A stretch of 39,451 nt of DNA from an uncultured Treponema sp. (GTDB taxonomy: Bacteria > Spirochaetota > Spirochaetia > Treponematales > Treponemataceae): the NCBI GenBank assembly GCA_905233535.1, contig CAJOEO010000036.1:1-39451 (forward strand). Reading direction: 5' to 3'. The notes under the pieces were generated by a model. It was not told the DNA's origin. It was given only the letters and a program-made list of their open reading frames with translations, and did no database searches. Made by a program: the position numbers and the translations under genes. Of this stretch, positions 33,860 through 39,451 are shown piece by piece; the stretch's first letter is position 1; every line of letters starts with the position of its first letter.

Positions 33860-34817
33860 AAAGTTTGGGCTTGGAGCGGGCGCAAACGCGCTTTGGGACG
33901 ATTCTGCGCCGTCTAAACAAAAATCAGAACAAAAAAAAGAATCTGAATCTTCCAAAGATTTTCAAGTTTCAATTCCGCAAGATTCACAAAACGAAAAAAA
34001 ATTTCCCGCAGGCGTTTCGATTGGCGAAGACGGGCAGCTTTTTGTGGAAATCGAGCGTCTTCGGGCAAATCCTGAGCAACCACGCAAAGATTTCGACGAA
34101 GAAAAACTCGAAGAACTCGCGTCGTCCATAAAAGAACACGGCGTTTTGCAAGCGATTACCGTCGAAGATTCGGGCGACGGATTTTTTTACATAATCACGG
34201 GAGAACGGCGGTCGCGGGCGGCAAAAATTGCGGGTCTTACAAAAATCCCCGCGCAGTTTAGACATTACGACGACAAAAACAAACTCGAAGTCGCGCTTAT
34301 TGAGAATATTCAGCGGGCGGATTTAAACGCGGTGGAAGAAGCGCGAGCGTACCAAAGACTTTTGCAGATTTCTGGACTTTCGCAGGAACAAATTGCGGTG
34401 CGCGTTGGAAAAAGCCGAACGGCTATCGCGAACGCGCTTAGACTTTTAAAATTGCCGTCAGATATGCAAGACGCGCTTGTTTCTGGCGGAATTTCTGCGG
34501 GACACGCGCGCGCGCTTTTATCGGTTCGCGATTTTCACGACCAGCGACTTCTTTTTTCAAAAATCGTCGGGCAATCGATGAGCGTTAGAAAAGCCGAACA
34601 AACCGCCGCCGATTTGAATTCGGGCGCAAGAAAACACACGCAAAATTCGGCTCCCGAAGTACGCGACCCAAATTTGACGGAAATCGAACAAAAATTCATC
34701 GAAGCGTTCGGCACAAAAGTTTCGATTTCTGGCAAGATGGAAAAAGGCACGATTGAGATTTCTTATTTTTCCAAAGAAGACCTCGACCGCCTTTATAAAA
34801 TTGTCATCAAAGACTGA
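33852..34817 (+). CDS. parB: ParB/Spo0J chromosome-partitioning protein
   Basis: A 321-residue CTPase clamp that loads at parS and spreads. It starts at GTG within the end of parA. The N-terminal ARKFGLGAGANALW is the ParA-stimulating tail. IERLRANPEQPRKDFDEEKL and ITGERRSRAAKIAG (GERR, about 117, CTP binding) form the N-terminal domain. The HTH is GLSQEQIAVRVGKSRTAIAN. The C-terminal dimerisation part ends KEDLDRLYKIVIKD. No parS palindrome was seen in the window. Confidence 0.93.
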   Translation: MARKFGLGAGANALWDDSAPSKQKSEQKKESESSKDFQVSIPQDSQNEKKFPAGVSIGEDGQLFVEIERLRANPEQPRKDFDEEKLEELASSIKEHGVLQAITVEDSGDGFFYIITGERRSRAAKIAGLTKIPAQFRHYDDKNKLEVALIENIQRADLNAVEEARAYQRLLQISGLSQEQIAVRVGKSRTAIANALRLLKLPSDMQDALVSGGISAGHARALLSVRDFHDQRLLFSKIVGQSMSVRKAEQTAADLNSGARKHTQNSAPEVRDPNLTEIEQKFIEAFGTKVSISGKMEKGTIEISYFSKEDLDRLYKIVIKD

Positions 34818-34818
34818 A

Positions 34819-34903
34819 GAGATTTCGACTACGCTCAACCGCCGTTTTTTTTCGCACCGTCCACGGTGGTTGAGTCTATCGAAATCTCCGCGTTTTTTCG
34901 CGG
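34819..34903. repeat. Palindromic repeat, copy D (two inverted units forming a long hairpin)
   Basis: The unit GAGATTTCGACTACGCTCAA (from 34819) is inverted about 20 bases later as GGTTGAGTCTATCGAAATCT (from 34868), giving a long hairpin with few mismatches. A second small hairpin, CCGCG-TTTTTT-CGCGG, ends at 34903. It follows the parB stop by one base and abuts the truncated ComEC-like gene. Confidence 0.78.
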
Positions 34904-35173
34904 TCTTAAAATTTCTAATCCTTCCGTCAAAATTAATTTTCATTCCTTCTAAGACTTCCGCGAAGTGAAAATGCCCGACTAAACGTCCGTGATTTTCTGT
35001 GTCAATTACAGCCGCATAAATTTTTCCCCAAGACCGCACCAAAGAAACAATGCCGGTTTCATTCGTGAAAGATTCTTCGTGAACATCAGGGACAGACAGC
35101 GCGAAAAAAATTCTCGCCGAACACAAAATCGCAATAGCAAGACCGGCAAAAAAAAGATTAGTTTTATTGGCAT
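34904..35173 (-). pseudogene. Truncated, frameshifted remnant, possibly the N-terminus of ComEC
   Basis: AAGGAGG lies a few bases before an ATG at 35173. Adding one A to the AAAA run after MPIK gives TNLFFAGLAIAILCSARIFF, a membrane helix, followed by GIVSLVRSWGKIYAAVIDTE and VLEGMKINFDGRIR, which recalls the N-terminal extracytoplasmic domain of ComEC DNA-uptake channels. The rest of a ComEC protein (several hundred residues) is absent: coding sense ends at repeat D beside parB. It is 26 bases after miaB on the same strand. The ComEC identity is inferred from a short stretch only. Confidence 0.45.
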
Positions 35174-35199
35174 TTTTCCTCCTTTCAATTCGACTCGAT

Positions 35200-36630
35200 T
35201 TAATTTTGAACGAGCGTTCCGCGAAATGTGCTTCCCAAAAGCGAATCGATTTTTACAGTCGCAAACGTCCCGATTAAATCGGCACTCGCACTAAACGCCA
35301 CTCGCTCGTCCCGCGTTGTGCGCCCAAGCATTTCTGTTTTGTTATCGCGCGTTTGTTTTTCCACAAGCACTTTCACCGTTTCGCCAACGTGTTTTTCCAT
35401 TTCGATTTTTGTCATTTCTTGCTGAAAATCGATGATTTTTTGAAGCCGCGCCTTTTTTTGCGAAATCGGAATCTGCTCCGCCATGCTCGCCGCAGGCGTT
35501 CCTTCTCGCGGATTAAAATAATACATGAACGCGCCTTCAAATCGCGCTTTTTTCATCAAATCGAGCAATTCTTCAACGTCGTCTTCCGTTTCGCCAGGAA
35601 AACCCACCATAACGTCGGTAGTCATCGAAACTGTTGGGATTTTCGCGCGGATTTTTTCGACGAGCGAAAGATAATCATTTTTTGTATAGTGTCGATTCAT
35701 CGCTTTTAAAACGCGGTCGCTTCCGTGCTGAACCGCAAGATGAATGTGTTTGCAAATTACGTCGTTTTTTGAAATCGCGTCGATTACGTCGTCGCCCAAA
35801 TCTTTTGGGTGGCTAGATTCAAAACGAACCCAGCCAATCGTCGATTTCGTTTCTTTCAAATGCACGGCGATTTTTTCAAGAAGATTTGCAAACGTCAAAA
35901 ATTCGCCCGAACCTTTTTTCGTTTCGCCGTGATACGAATTTACGTTCTGCCCCAAAAGCGTGATTTCTCGAACACCGTTTTCTTTCAATTTGTCTAGTTC
36001 CAAAAGAATTTCGTCAAGTGGACGGCTGATTTCGCGCCCGCGTAAATACGGAACGATGCAATATGTGCAGAAATTATTGCAACCGTGCATAATCGGCACG
36101 AACGTTGAAAACGCGCCTTTTTCTGCACTAAACGCGCTAAACGTATACGCCGCATCTTCTTCTACGATTCCGTCGCGCCCGATTTTCGCGCTTTTTCGTG
36201 TCGCGCCCGCCTTAGATTCCACGTCGTCGATTATGTCTTCAAAATGTTCTTTTGCGTAAGTTCCCACAACGTAATCCACCACGGGATAATCGCGTTTTAA
36301 CGATTTTAAAAGACGCTCCGCCATGCACCCCATCACCGCAAGATAAACGGGTTTCGCGCCGTCTTTTACAAAATCCGCGGCAAGCGTAAGCGATTTGTCC
36401 TTCGCGCCTTGTTTTTTCGCCCGAACCGCTTTTAGCCCCGCGTACCAACCAAATCGCCCAAAAATGCGATTTTCCGCGGTCGCTCGCACGGAACAAGTGT
36501 TTATCACGGCAAGGTCGCACGTTTGCGCGCTCTCGGCACGAGTCCAACCACGCGCCAAAAATTTCTGCTCCGCAGCCGCGCTTTCGGCAATGTTCATTTG
36601 GCAACCATAAGTTTCAAAAAAATACGTCAT
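35200..36630 (-). CDS. miaB: tRNA-2-methylthio-N6-isopentenyladenosine synthase MiaB
   Basis: A 476-residue methylthiotransferase that converts i6A37 to ms2i6A37 in tRNAs. The N-terminal UPF0004 domain has FFETYGCQMN, INTCSVRATAE and AVMGCMAERL (three Cys for the auxiliary cluster). The radical SAM motif is CNNFCTYCIVPYLRGRE (about 180-196). The C-terminal TRAM domain ends with LGSTFRGTLVQ. It contains an 18-residue Lys/Ala-rich insertion (KKQGAKDKSLTLAADF) after the second Cys. The stretch RVRGREISR-like region is complete. Intact. Confidence 0.94.
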   Translation of the reverse strand: MTYFFETYGCQMNIAESAAAEQKFLARGWTRAESAQTCDLAVINTCSVRATAENRIFGRFGWYAGLKAVRAKKQGAKDKSLTLAADFVKDGAKPVYLAVMGCMAERLLKSLKRDYPVVDYVVGTYAKEHFEDIIDDVESKAGATRKSAKIGRDGIVEEDAAYTFSAFSAEKGAFSTFVPIMHGCNNFCTYCIVPYLRGREISRPLDEILLELDKLKENGVREITLLGQNVNSYHGETKKGSGEFLTFANLLEKIAVHLKETKSTIGWVRFESSHPKDLGDDVIDAISKNDVICKHIHLAVQHGSDRVLKAMNRHYTKNDYLSLVEKIRAKIPTVSMTTDVMVGFPGETEDDVEELLDLMKKARFEGAFMYYFNPREGTPAASMAEQIPISQKKARLQKIIDFQQEMTKIEMEKHVGETVKVLVEKQTRDNKTEMLGRTTRDERVAFSASADLIGTFATVKIDSLLGSTFRGTLVQN

Positions 36631-36673
36631 ACAAGAATTTCCATAAATTATTCGATTATTTTAATTTTTTGTT

Positions 36674-36697
36674 GTGGTTTCGACTTCGTTCAACCAC
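36674..36697. repeat. Palindromic repeat, copy E
   Basis: GTGGTTTCGACTTCGTTCAA followed by CCAC: a GTGGTT/AACCAC hairpin with the TTGAA-N4-TCGAAA variant core. It lies between murD and miaB. Confidence 0.72.
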
Positions 36698-36721
36698 CGC
36701 AAAAAAAAGGAAGATTTTGAT

Positions 36722-38242
36722 TCAATCGACAAAAATTTCGCGAACGTTTTTCTTAAAAGTGTTTCCGCGGTCGAATTCGTTTTTGAACATTCCAAAACTC
36801 GTCGCGCCTGGCGAAAAAACGACGGGCGTTCCGCGAGCAATTTTTGCGTTTTCAAACGATTTTTTGAGTGCGCAAAGCAAATCAAAAAGCGAATCAAAAA
36901 CGCCGTCGATTTTGATTTTCTGCGATTCAAAAAGTTTTTGCAATTTGTCGGTCGCTGTTCCCGAAAGCATAAAAATCGCCGCGGGAAAAAGTTTTCCAGA
37001 ATTTGCAAGCGAATTTGAAAGCGGCGAAAGGTCGAGTCCTTTGTCCGTGCCGCCACAAATCAAAACGACGGGTCGTGCAAAACTCTTTGCCGCCGCCGCC
37101 GCGCTTTCTGGAACGGTCGCCGCAGAATCGTTGTAGAATTTGGAATTCTGCCATTCGTGGAAAAATTCCAAGCGGTGTTCGATTCCTTTCCATTTTCCAA
37201 GAATTTCTAAAATCCGCGAAGAATCCACGCCAAAGATTTTTAAAACGAGAGCGGCATTTAGCGCGTTTGTGCGAATGTGCGTTCCTGGTGTCAAAAGTTC
37301 GCCCAAAACTTTGTCTTCGCGTCCGTTAAAACGCACGATTCCGTCGCCGTTTTTAAAAAACGCGCCTTCCGTTCCGTTCGGCAAAGGAATTTTTGAATAA
37401 CGCAAAACTTTGGCTTTGCTTTCTCGCGCAAAAATGTCGCCCCAATTTTTGATTAGCGTTCCGCCGTCCGCCGCTTCGTCGTCGTCAAAATCAAAAATCG
37501 AAAAATCGGATTTTGTTTGGTCTTGAAAAATGATTTTTTTGTCGGCAACGTAAGCAATCATCGAATGGTAGAAATTTTGGTGGTCTGGGACGATTTTTGT
37601 TATCACGGAAACTTTTGGTTTTAGAAGATTTCGTCCGCGCAAATCTGCAAGTTGCCAACTGGAAAGTTCCAAAACAACGGGCGTATTTTTGTTCGTTTTT
37701 TCAAGAAACGTGAGCGGGCTTACGGTGATGTTTCCGCCCAAAAACGCCGTGAATCCAGCCTCGCAAAGTCCAAAATGAATCGCACTAACCGTGGACGATT
37801 TGCCTTTGCTTCCCGTTACGGCAATTATTGGAGAATTGGTGAACGCCAAAAAAAGCGAAATGTCCGTTTCGATTGCACGTGCTTTTGAAAGATAAACGTT
37901 TCCGTCAAATTTGACTCCTGGATTTTTTATAACGCAATCGGCTTCGGAAAAATCTTCGATTTTGTGTCCGCCAAGATGAAGCGTAAGACGCGAAAAATCC
38001 AACGTCGAATCTGCAAAAATGCGTTCCAACGTGGGCGAAAGTTCCGCCTCGCTTTTCATGTCGGTTACTGTAACAAACGCGCCTTTTGAAAGCAAATATC
38101 GAACGCTCGCTTCGCCACCGCCGTTTAAGCCCAAGCCCATTACCGTGATTTTTTTCCCTTCGATTTCTTGCGGATTCTTAAAAACGCAACCGCTAGGATA
38201 AATGTGCGCACGCGGAACTAGATTTTCTGCGTCAGTTTGCAT
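36722..38242 (-). CDS. murD: UDP-N-acetylmuramoylalanine-D-glutamate ligase MurD
   Basis: A 506-residue Mur ligase that adds D-glutamate to UDP-MurNAc-L-Ala in the cytoplasm. The N-terminal Rossmann domain (KITVMGLGLNGGGEASVRYL), the ATP loop VTGSKGKSSTVSAI (about 142-155), ELSSWQLADL, DHQNFYHSM and EHRLEFFHEWQNSKFYNDS (C-terminal domain) are all present, ending with the FSPGATSFGMFKNEFDRG block typical of MurD. It is longer than the usual 450 residues, through an insertion around 230-290. GAGG lies before the ATG. Confidence 0.93.
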   Translation of the reverse strand: MQTDAENLVPRAHIYPSGCVFKNPQEIEGKKITVMGLGLNGGGEASVRYLLSKGAFVTVTDMKSEAELSPTLERIFADSTLDFSRLTLHLGGHKIEDFSEADCVIKNPGVKFDGNVYLSKARAIETDISLFLAFTNSPIIAVTGSKGKSSTVSAIHFGLCEAGFTAFLGGNITVSPLTFLEKTNKNTPVVLELSSWQLADLRGRNLLKPKVSVITKIVPDHQNFYHSMIAYVADKKIIFQDQTKSDFSIFDFDDDEAADGGTLIKNWGDIFARESKAKVLRYSKIPLPNGTEGAFFKNGDGIVRFNGREDKVLGELLTPGTHIRTNALNAALVLKIFGVDSSRILEILGKWKGIEHRLEFFHEWQNSKFYNDSAATVPESAAAAAKSFARPVVLICGGTDKGLDLSPLSNSLANSGKLFPAAIFMLSGTATDKLQKLFESQKIKIDGVFDSLFDLLCALKKSFENAKIARGTPVVFSPGATSFGMFKNEFDRGNTFKKNVREIFVD

Positions 38243-38332
38243 AAAATTCCTCCGCTTTTTAGTATATCACGGCATTTCATCTCGCGTGAACAGCCAAAAC
38301 GTCGCGATTTTCCATAAACCGAAAACAAAAAA

Positions 38333-38353
38333 AACGGCGACTTAAAGTCGCCG
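38333..38353 (-). terminator. Terminator of the phosphofructokinase gene
   Basis: ACGGCGACTT pairs with AAGTCGCCGT perfectly. On the minus strand it runs into TTTTTTTT. It is 18 bases after the stop. Confidence 0.88.
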
Positions 38354-38370
38354 TCGCCGTTTTTCAAAAA

Positions 38371-39451
38371 TCAGTCTGCAATTCGCAAATGTCGCGGAAG
38401 TCCGTCAACCATAATCGGCGAAAGTTCCGCCTGAATCAACGGGTGAATGTAATGAATCAAATCCTGCGTAACGTAATCGTCGTCCGTAATCCATTCGAGC
38501 GGGATTTTCTTTTCCACGTTCGCGATTTGGTGAACGTCCGCCGTTTCCGTGATGCTCATATACGGGTCGTCGGAAACGCGCTTTATGACAACGACTTTGC
38601 CCGTTTCGCCTTCAAACGCCGCTTTGACCGCCGCGCCGCCCACATTGTACGCTTCCGTGATGTCCGTGCGGCTTGTCATGTGCGCCGCGCATCGCTGCAA
38701 AGTGGAAAGTTCAATCGCGCGACTTTTTACGCCAATTTCTGCCGCGATTTTATTTGAAAGGAATTTTGCCGTTCCTGACATTTGTTTGTGTCCGAACGAA
38801 TCCACGAATTCAACGTGGTCGGCAAGTTCAAAAACGTATCGTCCGTCCGCAACTTTAATGCCTTCGCTGACCGCAATCACCGCCGAGCGATTTTTCTCCG
38901 CAAGCGATTTGACTTTCTGCATAAAACGGTCGATGTCGAACGCTTTTTCTGGAAGATAAATGAGGTCAACGCCTTCGCAGTCGTCGCTTCGCGAAAGCGC
39001 AGTCGCCGCCGTAAGCCAACCCGCGTTTCGACCCATGATTTCCACAACGGAAATCGTCGGATAATCGTAAACGAGACCGTCGCGGATAATTTCTTTCATC
39101 GTTGCCGCAATGAATTTTGCCGCGCTTCCATAGCCTGGCGTGTGGTCTGTAACGGCGAGGTCGTTGTCAATCGTCTTTGGAACGCCCATAAATTTGATGT
39201 CGCTACTCGTTACAATCGCGTAATCGGAGAGCTTTTTTATGGTGTCCATCGAATCGTTGCCGCCGATGTAGAAGAAATATTTGATGTTGAGTTCGTTCAA
39301 AATCTTGAAGATTTTTTCAAAAGTGGCTGGGTCGTCTTTGATTTCTGGAAGTTTGTAGCGGCACGAACCCAAATACGAAGACGGCGTTCTCTTCAAAGGG
39401 TCTATCGCCATTGTAGAATCGAGCTTTTCGGACAGTTCGATGTATACGTAA
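38371..39451 (-). CDS. pfp: Pyrophosphate-dependent 6-phosphofructokinase, C-terminal part (runs off the window)
   Basis: A glycolytic enzyme that phosphorylates fructose 6-phosphate with PPi. The frame is open to the last base and reads in from beyond the window, so the ATG at 39411 is internal. TPSSYLGSCRYKLP, YIGGNDSMDT, GVPKTIDNDLAVTDHTPGYG and VEIMGRNAGWLTA are the active-site blocks. GGNDS (Asp where ATP enzymes have Gly) and Lys in PKTIDND mark PPi use. Spirochaetes are known for PPi-dependent phosphofructokinases. Confidence 0.92.
   Translation of the reverse strand, partial: YVYIELSEKLDSTMAIDPLKRTPSSYLGSCRYKLPEIKDDPATFEKIFKILNELNIKYFFYIGGNDSMDTIKKLSDYAIVTSSDIKFMGVPKTIDNDLAVTDHTPGYGSAAKFIAATMKEIIRDGLVYDYPTISVVEIMGRNAGWLTAATALSRSDDCEGVDLIYLPEKAFDIDRFMQKVKSLAEKNRSAVIAVSEGIKVADGRYVFELADHVEFVDSFGHKQMSGTAKFLSNKIAAEIGVKSRAIELSTLQRCAAHMTSRTDITEAYNVGGAAVKAAFEGETGKVVVIKRVSDDPYMSITETADVHQIANVEKKIPLEWITDDDYVTQDLIHYIHPLIQAELSPIMVDGLPRHLRIAD

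Noticed and set aside
34557-35126. 189-codon minus-strand frame crossing repeat D into parB
   Set aside because: Protein-like sense exists only down to about 34904. Beyond that it translates the repeat and the antisense strand of parB.
33104-35200. parS site near parAB
   Set aside because: No palindrome close to TGTTTCACGTGAAACA was found; sites may lie elsewhere.
1-39451. CRISPR array, tRNA, rRNA, insertion sequence or phage genes
   Set aside because: No regularly spaced repeats, cloverleaf genes, transposase or integrase motifs were seen on either strand.

Overview
The window reads as a chromosomal segment of a spirochaete, most likely a pectin-using gut or rumen Treponema. This is inferred from gene content and cannot be proved without a search: PPi-type phosphofructokinase, bacterial XPB helicase with its companion gene, soj/spo0J-type parAB, MiaB, MurD, a large pectin methylesterase/acetylesterase lipoprotein, many small lipoproteins, and strongly A/T-homopolymer-rich DNA with GCG/AAA/TTT codon preference. 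Genes lie on both strands in short operons. No rRNA, tRNA, CRISPR array or transposase is visible.

Layout. 1-1800 (+): the tail of an unknown gene, a GT2 glycosyltransferase and a damaged LpxL-type acyltransferase. 1878-8525 (-): a SAM methyltransferase, a pectin methylesterase plus SGNH esterase lipoprotein gene split by one base, and a chemoreceptor. 8699-9314 (+): a BrnT/BrnA toxin-antitoxin pair inserted beside the parE promoter, which is duplicated on both sides of it. 9521-16343 (+): parE, then an operon of an unknown gene, XPB helicase and an XPB-associated protein. 16439-23854 (-): a Wadjet (JetABCD) anti-plasmid operon, AT-rich and foreign-looking, with a three-gene DUF3791/DUF3990/small-ORF cassette translationally coupled between jetC and jetD. 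23923-25586 (-): two lipoproteins, a membrane HMA metal-binding protein and a CsoR-type repressor. 25663-27043 (+): damaged pflA and thyX. 27086-29039 (-): a lytic transglycosylase gene interrupted by 111 bp of infB, a hypothetical gene and a PTS EIIA. 29106-31692 (+): a small protein coupled to a radical SAM enzyme, then lrgAB. 31746-32948 (-): a predicted outer-membrane protein and a lipoprotein. 33104-34817 (+): parA-parB. 34904-39451 (-): a truncated ComEC-like remnant, miaB, murD and the C-terminal part of PPi-phosphofructokinase.

The strongest candidate for something new is the ADP-ribosyltransferase-like toxin/antitoxin cassette (DUF3791-DUF3990 plus a 73-residue protein) embedded inside the Wadjet operon. 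All seven genes are linked by overlaps or gaps of a few bases, so the cassette is built into the defence operon rather than lying next to it. It could act as a guard or backup for the DNA-cleaving system.

Two wider patterns run through the window. First, at least ten genes have a good -10 hexamer ending 6-10 bases before the start codon, which suggests leaderless mRNAs. Second, a dispersed palindromic repeat with the core TTGAG-N4-TCGAAA sits in intergenic gaps. Several genes also carry single-base homopolymer frameshifts (pectinesterase, acyltransferase, a lipoprotein, the ComEC-like remnant), and three appear to lack roughly 10-20 internal codons (acyltransferase, pflA, jetD). Whether these are real decay or assembly error cannot be told from sequence alone.
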